DNA of 64,000 nucleotides, taken from positions 1 through 64,000 of the forward strand of contig NZ_CAJF01000003.1 in assembly GCF_000304335.1 (NCBI RefSeq), in the 5' to 3' direction. The notes beneath the pieces are model-generated. The model saw nothing but the letters and a program-made list of their open reading frames with translations. It made no database searches and was not told the DNA's origin. This DNA comes from Microbacterium yannicii PS01. GTDB taxonomy: Bacteria; Actinomycetota; Actinomycetes; Actinomycetales; Microbacteriaceae. Of this stretch, positions 15,226 to 24,233 are shown piece by piece; positions within the stretch are counted from its first letter, which is position 1; every line of letters begins with the position of its first letter. The translations under genes and the position numbers were made by a program.

Positions 15226-15259
15226 ACGGGGGACGGATGCCGCGGCATCCGTCCCCCGT
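15226..15259. terminator. bidirectional terminator, perfect 34-nt palindrome
   Basis: A perfect palindrome built on CGGATGCCG/CGGCATCCG extended by ACGGGGGA/TCCCCCGT. It lies between pdtaR and the convergent thioesterase gene, can fold on either strand, and has no long U-tract. Confidence 0.8.
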
Positions 15260-15273
15260 TCCTGTCCTGGCGA

Positions 15274-15720
15274 TCAGCCGGCCGGGAGATCCTTGATGTG
15301 ATTCGTGATGCGCACCGTCGAGCAGCGTCTGCCCTCGTCGTCGGTCACGACGATCTCGTGAACGGTGAGGCTCCGGCCCAGATGAAGCGGAGTGCACACG
15401 CCGGTGACATGGCCCGACGTGGCCGAACGGGTGTGCGTGGCGTTGATATCGACGCCGACCGCGAGGCGACCCGGACCGGCGTGGTAGTTCGCGTGCATCG
15501 AACCGAGCGATTCGCCGAGCACCACGTAGGCCCCGCCGTGGAAGAGCCCGACCGGCTGGGTGTTCCCCTCCACGGGCATGCGGGCGACCGCGCGCTCGGG
15601 GGTGAACTCGAGCCACTCGAAGCCCATCTTCTCGGCCAGGGCGCCGATGCCGCGGCCCGTCGCCCACTGCAGGCCGTCCTGGTCGGCGAGAGGGCTGTCG
15701 GCGAGGGACTTCTCGGACAT
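15274..15720 (-). CDS. hotdog-fold acyl-CoA thioesterase (PaaI/YdiI-like)
   Basis: 148 residues from ATG 15720, which has AAGG 7 nt upstream; longer in-frame starts run back across the polA promoter and are unlikely. The hotdog signature QPVGLFHGGAYVVLGESLGSM (about 65-85) carries the catalytic Gly-Gly and the HGG motif of PaaI/YdiI thioesterases, followed by VGVDINATHTRSATSGHVTGVCTPLHLGRSLTVHEI. It hydrolyses thioesters such as aromatic or 1,4-dihydroxy-2-naphthoyl-CoA in related proteins; the substrate here cannot be read. It is convergent with pdtaR and divergent from polA. Confidence 0.9.
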   Translation of the reverse strand: MSEKSLADSPLADQDGLQWATGRGIGALAEKMGFEWLEFTPERAVARMPVEGNTQPVGLFHGGAYVVLGESLGSMHANYHAGPGRLAVGVDINATHTRSATSGHVTGVCTPLHLGRSLTVHEIVVTDDEGRRCSTVRITNHIKDLPAG

Positions 15721-15797
15721 GGCGACACCTTCGGTGGAGCGCCGCGGCGGACCGTCGTGCGCCGCGGCGGGGAGATCGGGCTGTCCGCGGGCCTGGC

Positions 15798-15803
15798 TAG
15801 GCT
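15798..15803 (+). promoter_or_regulatory. leaderless -10 element (TAGGCT) of polA
   Basis: TAGGCT is 6 nt before the polA GTG at 15810. There is no ribosome binding site, so the transcript is predicted to begin at the start codon. Confidence 0.65.
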
Positions 15804-15809
15804 TGCAGG

Positions 15810-18467
15810 GTGACGGACTCCGCAAAGCCTACCCTTCTCGTCGTGGACGGCCATTCGCTGGCATACCGTGCCTTCTACGCCCTCCCGGTCGACAACTTCT
15901 CGACGAAGGACGGGCAGCACACCAACGGCATCTACGGGTTCCTCGCCATGCTCATCAACCTCATCAAGGCGGAGAAGCCCACGCACATGGCCGTGGCGTT
16001 CGACACGTCCCGTCAGTCGTTCCGCTCGCGGGAGTATCCGGAGTACAAGGCGAACCGCTCCGAGACCCCGTCCGAGTTCAAGGGCCAGATCCCGCTGCTG
16101 CAGGAGTGCCTCGCGGCGATGAGCATCCCGGTGCTGCAGCAGCAGGACATCGAGGCAGACGACATCCTCGCGACGCTCGCGAGCCAAGGCGCCGAAGCCG
16201 GCTTCCACGTCCTGGTGTGCTCCGGCGACCGCGACACGATCCAGCTCGTGAACGACGACATCACGCTGCTCTACCCGAACGTCCAGGGCGTCTCGCAGCT
16301 GAAGCGCTACGACCGGCAGGCCGTGATCGACCGCTACGGCGTGCGACCCGAGCAGTACCCCGACATCGCCGCGCTCGTCGGCGAGACCAGCGACAACCTC
16401 CCCGGCGTGCCCAAAGTGGGGGAGAAAACCGCCGTCAAGTGGCTCACCCAGTTCGGCTCGCTCGATGCGCTGCTGGAGGGCGCCGAGACGATCAAGGGCG
16501 TGGTGGGCAACAACCTTCGCGAGCACGTCGACGATGTGCGTCGCAACCGCATGCTGAACCGCCTGATGACCGACGTCGACCTGCCGCTCGGCCCGGCCGA
16601 CCTGGAAGTGCAGCCGATGGACGCACAGGCGGTGCGCGACATCTTCGCGCGGCTGGAGTTCAAGACCCTCATCCCACGAGTGGCCGAGCTCGCCGGCATC
16701 GAGCAGCAGATGGCCGCCGTGACGTCGGCAGCGGCGATGCTCGCGCCGACGGCTCGCGAGGTCGGCCCCGACGACCTGGTCGCGTGGCTCGGCGACGTGG
16801 CCGGCGATGTCGGGGTCACCGTCGTGATCGAGGCAGGACTGCCGCGACGGATCGGCTTCGCCACGATGACGGATGCCGTCGAGTCGGAGCTCACCCCCGA
16901 GGCCCGAGATGCGCTCGCGCCGTGGCTCGCGTCCGACGCCCCGAAGGTGTTCAGCGACGCCAAGCCCCAGGTCAAGGCGCTCCGGCGTTCGGGTCTCACC
17001 CTCGCCGGCCTCGAGTTCGATGTGATGGTCGCTGGCTGGCTGCTGCGCCCGAGCTTCCCCGACAAGACGCTCGCCCACCTGGTCGACCGCTACCTCGATG
17101 AGAAGCTGCCGGAGGCCGATCCGTCCCAGCTCGTACCTGAGACCGAGGGCGCCACGCCCGGCCAGCTGTCGTGGTACACCCTGCGCGTGGCGGAGGCCGT
17201 GCGCGCCGAGCTCGCGCCGAGTGTGGCGAGCGTGCTCGCCGACATCGAGCTGCCGACGCTGCGCGCCCTGGCAGACATGGAGCTCGCCGGCGTCGCGGTC
17301 TCGCACGACACGCTCGCGGAGTTCTCGAGCGAGCTCGCCGAACGTGCGGACGTGCTCGCGCAGGCGGCCTTCGCGGCGATCGGACGAGAGGTGAACCTCG
17401 GCTCCCCGAAGCAGCTGCAGGAGGTGCTCTTCGACGAGCTGCAGCTGCCGAAGACCCGGAAGACCAAGACCGGCTATTCGACCGATGCCGCCGTGCTCGC
17501 AGATCTGCAGGAGACGAACCCGCATCCGTTCCTCGACCTCCTCCTTCAGCACCGCGAGGCGACGAAGCTGCGGCAGATCATCGAGTCGCTCGACAGCGCG
17601 ATCGGCGGCGACAAGGCGATCGGTTCGGACGGGCGGATCCACACCACCTACGTGCAGACCGGCAGCCAGACCGGGCGCCTGTCGAGCACCGACCCGAACC
17701 TGCAGAACATCCCGATCCGCACGGAGGAGAGCCGCCGCATCCGCTCGGCATTCGTCGTGGGCGAGGGCTATGAGACTCTCCTCACCGCCGACTACTCCCA
17801 GATCGAGATGCGCATCATGGCGCACCTCTCCGAGGATCCTGGTCTCATCGAGGCGTTCAACTCCGGCGAGGACCTGCACCGGTTCGTCGGCGCGCGCGTC
17901 TTCGCCGTCGTCCCGGAGGAGGTCACTCCCGCGATGCGCACCAAGGTCAAGGCCATGTCGTACGGCCTGGTCTACGGGCTCTCGGCGTTCGGCCTGTCCA
18001 AGCAGCTGCGCATTGAGCAGAGCGAGGCGAAGCAGCTCATGATGGAGTACTTCGCGCGATTCGGCGCCGTGCGCGACTACCTCCGCTCGTCGGTGGAACA
18101 GGCGCGTATCGACGGCTACACCGAGACGATCTTCGGGCGGCGCCGACCGTTCCCCGACCTCGCCAGCCCCAACCGGGTGCTGCGCGAGAACGCCGAACGC
18201 GCGGCGCTCAACGCCCCGATTCAGGGCAGTGCGGCCGACATCATGAAGATCGCGCTGTTCCACATCCACGACGACTTCGCCGCCGGCGGGCTGCGGTCCC
18301 GCGTGCTGCTGCAGATCCACGATGAGCTCGTGGTCGAAGTCGCGCCGGGGGAGTGGGATGCCGCCGAGCAGATCGTGCGGGAGCGCATGGGCGACGCCGC
18401 GCAGCTGTCGGTGCCGCTCGACGTGCAGATCGGTCGCGGCGGCGACTGGCACTCGGCAGGACACTGA
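15810..18467 (+). CDS. polA: DNA polymerase I
   Basis: Repair and Okazaki-fragment polymerase, 885 residues from GTG. The N-terminal 5'-3' exonuclease has LVVDGHSLAYRAFYALP, ADDILATLA and VCSGDRDTIQLV. The middle 3'-5' exonuclease-like domain (about 310-480) lacks the DxE proofreading motif: the equivalent strand reads VTVVIEAGLPRRIGF, so proofreading is probably lost, as in other actinobacterial Pol I. Polymerase motifs are intact: A, LLTADYSQIEMR; B, RTKVKAMSYGLVYG; C, LQIHDELVVEV. It is monocistronic with a leaderless promoter. Confidence 0.98.
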   Translation: MTDSAKPTLLVVDGHSLAYRAFYALPVDNFSTKDGQHTNGIYGFLAMLINLIKAEKPTHMAVAFDTSRQSFRSREYPEYKANRSETPSEFKGQIPLLQECLAAMSIPVLQQQDIEADDILATLASQGAEAGFHVLVCSGDRDTIQLVNDDITLLYPNVQGVSQLKRYDRQAVIDRYGVRPEQYPDIAALVGETSDNLPGVPKVGEKTAVKWLTQFGSLDALLEGAETIKGVVGNNLREHVDDVRRNRMLNRLMTDVDLPLGPADLEVQPMDAQAVRDIFARLEFKTLIPRVAELAGIEQQMAAVTSAAAMLAPTAREVGPDDLVAWLGDVAGDVGVTVVIEAGLPRRIGFATMTDAVESELTPEARDALAPWLASDAPKVFSDAKPQVKALRRSGLTLAGLEFDVMVAGWLLRPSFPDKTLAHLVDRYLDEKLPEADPSQLVPETEGATPGQLSWYTLRVAEAVRAELAPSVASVLADIELPTLRALADMELAGVAVSHDTLAEFSSELAERADVLAQAAFAAIGREVNLGSPKQLQEVLFDELQLPKTRKTKTGYSTDAAVLADLQETNPHPFLDLLLQHREATKLRQIIESLDSAIGGDKAIGSDGRIHTTYVQTGSQTGRLSSTDPNLQNIPIRTEESRRIRSAFVVGEGYETLLTADYSQIEMRIMAHLSEDPGLIEAFNSGEDLHRFVGARVFAVVPEEVTPAMRTKVKAMSYGLVYGLSAFGLSKQLRIEQSEAKQLMMEYFARFGAVRDYLRSSVEQARIDGYTETIFGRRRPFPDLASPNRVLRENAERAALNAPIQGSAADIMKIALFHIHDDFAAGGLRSRVLLQIHDELVVEVAPGEWDAAEQIVRERMGDAAQLSVPLDVQIGRGGDWHSAGH

Positions 18468-18499
18468 CACCCGCGTTTGTCGGCACCGCGTCTCGTCCC

Positions 18500-18505
18500 T
18501 AGGCT
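18500..18505 (+). promoter_or_regulatory. leaderless -10 element (TAGGCT) of the DUF885 gene
   Basis: TAGGCT is 7 nt upstream of ATG 18513 with no ribosome binding site between. This decides against an earlier in-frame start at 18477. Confidence 0.6.
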
Positions 18506-18512
18506 CGGATCC

Positions 18513-20186
18513 ATGACTGAAGAAACCCGCACTCCCACGCAGATCGACAAGATCGCTGACGCGTGGGTGGACACCCTGGCCGAGCTCGAACCGACGCTCG
18601 CAACCTACATCGGCCGCTCGGAGTTCAACGACCGCTTCGGCGACTACAGCCCCGCCGGTCAGGAGGCCCTCATCGCCGAGGGTCGCAAGACCCTGGCGGA
18701 ACTGGAGTCCGCGACGCCGGCCGACGACATCGACGCCGTGACCAAGGAAGACCTCGCCCGCGAGATCGGGCTCGGCATCGAGCTGCATGACGCGCAGTGG
18801 CATCTCCGCGACCTGAACGTGATCGCGTCGCACGCGCAGGACATCCGCTCTGTGTTCGACCTGATGCCGACCGCGACACCGGACGACTGGTCCGTCATCG
18901 CGACGCGGCTGGGAGCTGTCCCCGGCGCGATCGAGGGCTACGTCGAGACGCTCCGCGAAGGCATCTCTCGGGGCGTCGTGCCCGCTCGCCGTCAGGTCGT
19001 CGAAGTCGTCACGCAGATCGCCCGATACACCGAGGACAGCGGCTTCTTCGCCAACTTCGCCGCCGAGGCGGCTCCCGCCGAGGGGCAGCTGCCGGCATCG
19101 CTCGCGCGCGACCTCGCCGACAGAGCGAACTCCGCGCGCGTCGCCTACGACGCGCTCGCGCAGTTCCTCTCCACCGAGCTGGCGCCCGCCGCCGGAGACG
19201 CCGACGCGGTCGGCCGGGAGCTCTACGCACTGCACTCCCGTCGCTTCCTCGGCGCCACGATCGACCTCGACGAGACGTACGAGTGGGGCGTGGAGGAGCT
19301 CGCCCGCATGGTCGCCGAGCAGGAGGCCATCGCGCACGAGATCAAGCCCGGTGCGTCCGTCGAAGAGGCGGTCGCCTTCCTCGAGCAGGATCCGAGCCGC
19401 AAGCTGCACGGCACCGATGCCCTTCAGAAGTGGATGCAGGAGACCAGCGACCGTGCTGTCGCCGAGCTCGGCAAGACCCACTTCGACATCCCGGAGCCGA
19501 TTCGTCGCCTCGAGTGCATGATCGCGCCGACCCGAGAGGGCGGCATCTACTACACCGGTCCCACCGACGACTTCTCCCGTCCCGGCCGCATGTGGTGGTC
19601 CGTGCCGGAGGGCGTCGAGGAGTTCGACACCTGGCGCGAGCTGACCACCGTGTACCACGAGGGCGTTCCGGGGCACCACCTGCAGATCGCCCAGGCCGTG
19701 TACAACCGCGCACAGCTCAACTCGTACCGTCGCCTTCTCGGGGGCACGTCGGGTCACGCCGAGGGCTGGGCGCTGTACGCCGAGCGCCTCATGGAGAAGC
19801 TCGGCTACCTCGACGATCCCGCCGACCGCCTCGGCATGCTCGACGGCCAGCGCATGCGTGCGGCCCGCGTCGTTCTCGACATCGGTGTGCATCTCGGCAA
19901 GGAGCGCCCCGACGGCCAGGGCGTCTGGGACGCTGACTTCGCCCTCGAGTTCATGCGCCACAACGTGAACATGTCCGACGAGTTCGTGAAGTTCGAGGTC
20001 AACCGCTATCTCGGCTGGCCGGGCCAGGCGCCGTCGTACAAGGTCGGCCAGCGCATCTGGGAGCAGCTGCGCGACGAGGTCGCCGAGCGGGAGGGCGACG
20101 CCTTCTCGATCAAGCAGTTCCACAAGCGTGCGCTCGACATCGGCGGTGTCGGACTCGACACGCTGCGCACGGCGCTGTCGCGCTGA
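18513..20186 (+). CDS. DUF885 family protein (putative metallopeptidase)
   Basis: 557 residues. The DUF885 hallmark HEGVPGHH lies in TTVYHEGVPGHHLQIA (about 384-399) and contains an HExxH zinc motif, with GTSGHAEGWALYAERLMEKLG about 25 residues later supplying the third-ligand region. The family is annotated as metallopeptidase-like; substrates are poorly known. There is no signal peptide, so it is probably cytosolic. It has its own promoter and a 16-bp terminator, so it is monocistronic. Confidence 0.92.
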   Translation: MTEETRTPTQIDKIADAWVDTLAELEPTLATYIGRSEFNDRFGDYSPAGQEALIAEGRKTLAELESATPADDIDAVTKEDLAREIGLGIELHDAQWHLRDLNVIASHAQDIRSVFDLMPTATPDDWSVIATRLGAVPGAIEGYVETLREGISRGVVPARRQVVEVVTQIARYTEDSGFFANFAAEAAPAEGQLPASLARDLADRANSARVAYDALAQFLSTELAPAAGDADAVGRELYALHSRRFLGATIDLDETYEWGVEELARMVAEQEAIAHEIKPGASVEEAVAFLEQDPSRKLHGTDALQKWMQETSDRAVAELGKTHFDIPEPIRRLECMIAPTREGGIYYTGPTDDFSRPGRMWWSVPEGVEEFDTWRELTTVYHEGVPGHHLQIAQAVYNRAQLNSYRRLLGGTSGHAEGWALYAERLMEKLGYLDDPADRLGMLDGQRMRAARVVLDIGVHLGKERPDGQGVWDADFALEFMRHNVNMSDEFVKFEVNRYLGWPGQAPSYKVGQRIWEQLRDEVAEREGDAFSIKQFHKRALDIGGVGLDTLRTALSR

Positions 20187-20190
20187 TCGA

Positions 20191-20232
20191 TCGACGGGCT
20201 CAGCGATCGGATCCGGTCGCTGAGCCCGTCGA
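20191..20232. terminator. bidirectional terminator
   Basis: A 16-bp perfect stem, TCGACGGGCTCAGCGA (20191-20206) with its complement at 20217-20232, and a 10-nt loop. It lies between the convergent DUF885 and phosphoribosyltransferase genes. The GCTGAGCCCGTCGA arm recurs almost unchanged near 48911. Confidence 0.8.
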
Positions 20233-20235
20233 CCC

Positions 20236-20847
20236 TTACAGCAGAGCCGTCACCTCGGCGTCGGTCGTCTGCGAGAAGTCGTCGTAGTACTGCCCCACGG
20301 CCCAGAAGTCGCGCTCCCGGTGCGGGCAGACATATTCGTCCACAGCGTCAGCGGGCGGGCTCCACTTCGCCGGGGCGACCGGCACCGCCAGCACGATGCG
20401 TGACGGCTGCCGGCTGCGCAGCGCGCGGCACGCGGCGATCGCGCTCGAGCCGGTGGCCACGCCGTCGTCCACGACGATCGCGGTGCGCCCCTCCAGATCG
20501 ATGAACGGCGCCCCGAAGGCAGTGGTCCGTCGTGCGAGTTCGTTCCGCTCCGCCTTCTCCACGCGTTCGACGTCGGTCTCCGACATCCCCGCCCAGCGCA
20601 CGGCCGAGGGGGTGACGATGCGCACGCCGTCCGCGATGGCGCCCACGGCGAACTCCTCATGCCCTGTCGCTCCCAGCTTCCGCACCACGACCGCATCCAG
20701 CGGCAGCCCGAGAGCCGTCGACACTTCGGCCGCGGTCACCACGCCTCCTCGCGGGATGCCGAGGACGACGGCATCCGTCCCGCGCCAGGACTCGAGCGCC
20801 GAAGCGAGCACCCGTCCCGCGGCATCGCGATCGGCGAACAGTGCCAT
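20236..20847 (-). CDS. phosphoribosyltransferase family protein
   Basis: 203 residues. The PRPP-binding signature TAIVVDDGVATGSSAIAACRALR (about 130-152) marks a type I phosphoribosyltransferase, preceded by the hood region GIPRGGVVTAAEVSTALGLPLDAVVVRKLGATGHEEFAVGAI. Such stand-alone proteins (ComF/PRTase-like) are often of unknown substrate and rarely biosynthetic. ATG 20847 has a leaderless promoter 6 nt upstream. It is divergent from the luciferase-like monooxygenase with overlapping -10 elements. Confidence 0.9.
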   Translation of the reverse strand: MALFADRDAAGRVLASALESWRGTDAVVLGIPRGGVVTAAEVSTALGLPLDAVVVRKLGATGHEEFAVGAIADGVRIVTPSAVRWAGMSETDVERVEKAERNELARRTTAFGAPFIDLEGRTAIVVDDGVATGSSAIAACRALRSRQPSRIVLAVPVAPAKWSPPADAVDEYVCPHRERDFWAVGQYYDDFSQTTDAEVTALL

Positions 20848-20853
20848 GCGACA

Positions 20854-20863
20854 ACGCTACGCT
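20854..20863. promoter_or_regulatory. overlapping divergent -10 elements
   Basis: ACGCTACGCT contains TAGCGT on the minus strand (20854-20859, 6 nt from the phosphoribosyltransferase ATG) and TACGCT on the plus strand (20858-20863). The plus-strand element would give the monooxygenase mRNA a leader of about 68 nt. They share two bases, so both cannot be open at once. Confidence 0.5.
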
Positions 20864-20937
20864 CGCGGCGAGCGATTGTGTCGGGAATGCCCCACTCCCT
20901 GGCGCGGTTCATTCAGCTGAATCGAAAGGATGTCGTG

Positions 20938-22011
20938 ATGACCACGCAACCGACCGTCGAAGCATCCGCCCCTGACCCGGCCGTGATCGAGCTGGGGCTC
21001 GACACCTTCGGTGACGTCACACGTGACGCGTCCGGCGCGCGGCTGAGCGACGCGCAGACCATCCGCAACGTGGTCGAGCAGGCGGTGCTCGCCGATCGCG
21101 TGGGCCTGTCGTTCTTCGGGGTGGGGGAGCACCACCGCCCCGAGTTCGCGGTCTCGAGTCCCGAGATCGTTCTGGCGGCGGCCGCCGCCCGCACCGAGCG
21201 GATCCGCCTCGGGACAGCGGTCACGGTCCTCTCGAGCGATGACCCGGTGCGCGTGTACGAGCGGTTCGCCACACTTGATGCCGTCTCGAACGGGCGCGCC
21301 GACGTAATCCTGGGCCGCGGCTCGTTCATCGAGTCGTTTCCGCTGTTCGGCTACGACCTGCGCGACTACGAGACGCTCTTCGACGAGAAGCTCGACCTGT
21401 TCTCGCAGCTGCTCACCGAGAAGCCGGTGACGTGGCAGGGCACCCTTCGTGCCGGGCTCACCGACGCGGACGTCTTCCCCAAGACCGAGAACGGACTGCG
21501 GGCGTGGGTCGGCGTCGGCGGCACACCCGAGTCCGTCGTCCGGGCGGCCCGGTACGGCTACGGGCTCATGCTGGCGATCATCGGAGGGCCGGCTGCGCGC
21601 TTCCGCCCGTTCGCGGACCTCTACCGTCGATCGCTGACGACATTCGAGCGCGCGCAGCTGCCTGTCGGCGTGCATTCGCCCGGGCACATCGCCGACAGCG
21701 ATCAGGAGGCCTGGGACGAGGCGTACGAAGGCTTCGAGGCGATGAACAACACCATCGGCCGCGAACGCGGGTGGCCCTCGTACAACCGACTGCGCTTCCA
21801 GCACGACGTCGGCCCTGACGGCGCGCTCTACGTCGGCTCTCCCGATACCGTCGCCCGCAAGATCGTCGACACCGTCCGCACGCTCGGCGCCGCACGCTTC
21901 GACATGAAATTTTCGACGGGCACGCTGTCGCACGAAAAGCTCATGCGATCGATCGAGCTCTACGGGACCGAGGTCGCACCACGTGTCCACCGGATGCTGG
22001 CGCAGGCCTGA
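20938..22011 (+). CDS. LLM-class flavin-dependent oxidoreductase
   Basis: 357 residues of the luciferase-like monooxygenase fold: IELGLDTFGDVT at the N-terminus, FFGVGEHHRPEFAVSSPEIVLAAAAART (about 62-89), GTAVTVLSSDDPVRVYERFATLDAVSNGRADVILGRGSF and AWVGVGGTPESVVRAARYG. It probably uses FMN or F420; the substrate is unknown. ATG 20938 follows GAAAGGA with 7 nt spacing. It lies between the phosphoribosyltransferase and an MFS gene that has its own leaderless promoter, so it is probably monocistronic. Confidence 0.93.
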   Translation: MTTQPTVEASAPDPAVIELGLDTFGDVTRDASGARLSDAQTIRNVVEQAVLADRVGLSFFGVGEHHRPEFAVSSPEIVLAAAAARTERIRLGTAVTVLSSDDPVRVYERFATLDAVSNGRADVILGRGSFIESFPLFGYDLRDYETLFDEKLDLFSQLLTEKPVTWQGTLRAGLTDADVFPKTENGLRAWVGVGGTPESVVRAARYGYGLMLAIIGGPAARFRPFADLYRRSLTTFERAQLPVGVHSPGHIADSDQEAWDEAYEGFEAMNNTIGRERGWPSYNRLRFQHDVGPDGALYVGSPDTVARKIVDTVRTLGAARFDMKFSTGTLSHEKLMRSIELYGTEVAPRVHRMLAQA

Positions 22012-22042
22012 CACGGACGTTCCGCGCGAGACGAGGCTTCCG

Positions 22043-22048
22043 TAACAT
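22043..22048 (+). promoter_or_regulatory. leaderless -10 element (TAACAT) of MFS gene
   Basis: TAACAT is 6 nt upstream of ATG 22055, with no ribosome binding site. Confidence 0.5.
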
Positions 22049-22054
22049 GAGCGC

Positions 22055-23425
22055 ATGACGGATGCCGCCTCCCCGACCGCGACGGCTGTCTCGACGTCCG
22101 AGCGACTCGACCGCCTGCCGTTCACGCGGCAGCACCTTCGCGTGCTCACCGGCTCGGGTCTCGGCTGGGCGCTGGACGCGATGGACGTCGGACTCATCTC
22201 GTTCGTCATCGCTGCGCTCGCAGTGCAGTGGTCGCTCTCCCCGGGTGAGACGGCATGGATCGCGTCGATCGGCTTCGTCGGCATGGCCATCGGCGCCTCG
22301 CTCGGCGGTCTTCTCGCGGACCGCTTCGGACGGCGGCAGATCTTCGCCGTGACGCTGGTGGTGTACGGCATCGCGACCGGTGCGAGCGCCCTCGTCGGGG
22401 GTCTCGCTCTCCTGCTCGTCCTGCGGTTCTTCGTCGGTCTCGGGCTCGGCGCCGAGCTGCCGGTCGCCAGCACGTACGTCAGCGAGTTCGCACCCGCCCG
22501 GATGCGGGGTCGCCTCATCGTCATCCTCGAGGCCTTCTGGGCCATCGGGTGGACCGCTGCCGCGCTCATCGGGTTCTTCGTGATCCCCGGATCGGAGGCG
22601 GGCTGGCGCTGGGCCTTCGCGCTCGGCGCCATCCCGGCGATCTACGCCCTCGTCGTGCGGTGGGGCCTTCCGGAGTCACCACGGTGGCTGGAGCGGCGAG
22701 GGCGCCACGCCGAGGCGGACGCCATCGTGCGATCTTTCGAGGAGTCGGCATCGGTCACGCCCGAGGCGCGCCGCCGGCTGACCACCGGACCGATCGAGAT
22801 CGTCGGCGCCGCAGCGACCACTGCCCGCGGACGCCTCGCGGGACTGTGGTCGCGCGAGTTCCGCATGCGCACCCTGGCGCTGTGGGTAGTCTGGTTCTGC
22901 GTCAACTTCTCCTACTACGGCGCGTTCATCTGGATCCCGTCGATCCTCGTCGCACAGGGGTACGACCTCGTCCGGTCCTTCGGCTTCACCCTGATCATCA
23001 CGCTCGCACAGCTGCCGGGCTACGCCGTGGCCGCCTGGTTGATCGAGGTGTGGGGCCGTCGCCTCACCCTCTCGGTGTTCCTCGCAGGGTCCGCGGTCTC
23101 GGCCGTGTTCTTCGGCACGGCGACGAGCGAGTCCGCCGTGCTGATCGCGGGCATGGCACTGTCGTTCTTCAATCTCGGGGCCTGGGGCGCGCTCTACGCC
23201 GTCACACCCGAGATGTACCCGACGTCGCTGCGGGCGACAGGGTCGGGCTGGGCTGCGGGGGTGGGGCGAATCGCCTCGATCGTGGCTCCGCTGAGCGTTC
23301 CCGTGCTGCTCGCAGCCGGCGGCGCGCCGGTGCTGTTCGTCGTCTTCGCCGTGTTCTTCGCACTTGCGGCTCTCGCGGCGTGGGGTCTCGCCGACCGGCG
23401 GGGAGCGGCGCTCGACGACCGGTGA
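22055..23425 (+). CDS. MFS transporter, metabolite:H+ symporter type
   Basis: 456 residues with about 12 hydrophobic segments. TM1 carries LGWALDAMDVGLISF, the aspartate pair typical of the aromatic-acid/sugar-acid:H+ symporter branch. The loop 2-3 motif is GGLLADRFGRRQIF, and RFFVGLGLGAELPVASTYVSEFAPARMRG (about 125-153) matches the sugar-porter/AAHS signature. A central cytoplasmic loop (about 215-265) separates the two halves. The cargo is probably a small organic acid or sugar; specificity cannot be decided. An SGNH hydrolase gene follows after 19 nt but has its own promoter. Confidence 0.92.
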   Translation: MTDAASPTATAVSTSERLDRLPFTRQHLRVLTGSGLGWALDAMDVGLISFVIAALAVQWSLSPGETAWIASIGFVGMAIGASLGGLLADRFGRRQIFAVTLVVYGIATGASALVGGLALLLVLRFFVGLGLGAELPVASTYVSEFAPARMRGRLIVILEAFWAIGWTAAALIGFFVIPGSEAGWRWAFALGAIPAIYALVVRWGLPESPRWLERRGRHAEADAIVRSFEESASVTPEARRRLTTGPIEIVGAAATTARGRLAGLWSREFRMRTLALWVVWFCVNFSYYGAFIWIPSILVAQGYDLVRSFGFTLIITLAQLPGYAVAAWLIEVWGRRLTLSVFLAGSAVSAVFFGTATSESAVLIAGMALSFFNLGAWGALYAVTPEMYPTSLRATGSGWAAGVGRIASIVAPLSVPVLLAAGGAPVLFVVFAVFFALAALAAWGLADRRGAALDDR

Positions 23426-23432
23426 GCGGGCC

Positions 23433-23438
23433 TAGGCT
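23433..23438 (+). promoter_or_regulatory. leaderless -10 element (TAGGCT) of SGNH hydrolase
   Basis: TAGGCT is 6 nt upstream of ATG 23445, in the 19-nt gap after the MFS gene. Confidence 0.65.
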
Positions 23439-23444
23439 GGTCTG

Positions 23445-24206
23445 ATGCCATCCGTTCGCTTCGTCGCCATCGGCGACTCCTTCACCGAAGGCGTCGGCGA
23501 CGAGCTGCCCGACGGTCATGTGCGCGGCTGGGCAGACCTCGTCGCGCAGGGATGGGCGGATGCCGCGGCGGAGCCGGTCGAGTACGCGAATCTCGCGATC
23601 CGGGGGCGCCTGGTCTGGCCGATCGTCGAAGAGCAGCTCGAACCGGCGCTGGCGCTGAAGCCCACTCACCTGTCGTTCAACGGCGGCGGGAACGACATGC
23701 TCCGGCCTCGCACGAGCGTGACGCGCATCGTCGCGGCGTTCGAGCACGTCCTGCGCCGCTGCGACGAGGAGGGCGTACAGCTCATTGCACTCGCGGGGGC
23801 GAATCCGTCAGGGCAGCTGCCGCTCAGCCGTGTCATTCAGCGACGCGGCGACCTGCTGTCGAACGCTGTCGCGGCCCGCCTGCGGGAGCGGCCCGACGTC
23901 GTGACCGCGTTCAACTGGTACGACCGGGAGCTGTCGAGCCCGCCGTACTGGTCGGAGGACCGCCTGCACATGAACTCACGCGGTCACCACCGCGTCGCGG
24001 CGCGAGTGCTGACGGCGCTCGGCATGGAGCCGCCCACCGCATGGTGGTCGCTTCCACCACTGCCGGCCGGTGCTCAGCGAGGCGCCGCGTACTACCGCAC
24101 GCACGTCGGACCGTGGGTGCGGCGCCGGCTCACCGGCACGTCGTCCGGCGACGGACGCGCCGCGAAGTTCGGCGTGTGGACGCCGATCGCGCCGTCGGGA
24201 TCCTGA
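23445..24206 (+). CDS. SGNH/GDSL hydrolase (paralogue 1)
   Basis: 253 residues. The four SGNH blocks are visible: I, FVAIGDSFTEGVGDE with the nucleophile Ser11; II, YANLAIRGRLV; III, LSFNGGGNDML; V, EDRLHMNSRGHHRVA with catalytic Asp and His. There is no signal peptide, so an intracellular esterase or lipase acting on small acyl esters is likely. It is clearly paralogous to the gene at 55060, sharing GDSFTEGVGD, YANLAIRGRL, GGND and DDRLH-N-GHH. The C-terminal 45 residues are basic and differ from the paralogue. Confidence 0.92.
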   Translation: MPSVRFVAIGDSFTEGVGDELPDGHVRGWADLVAQGWADAAAEPVEYANLAIRGRLVWPIVEEQLEPALALKPTHLSFNGGGNDMLRPRTSVTRIVAAFEHVLRRCDEEGVQLIALAGANPSGQLPLSRVIQRRGDLLSNAVAARLRERPDVVTAFNWYDRELSSPPYWSEDRLHMNSRGHHRVAARVLTALGMEPPTAWWSLPPLPAGAQRGAAYYRTHVGPWVRRRLTGTSSGDGRAAKFGVWTPIAPSGS

Positions 24207-24233
24207 GCCGCGACCCCTGGCGCCCGTGTCGCC

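Noticed and set aside
15345..20123. Very long open frame antisense to polA and the DUF885 gene
   Set aside because: It crosses a gene border, two promoters and a terminator and has no recognisable domain; both sense genes are intact.
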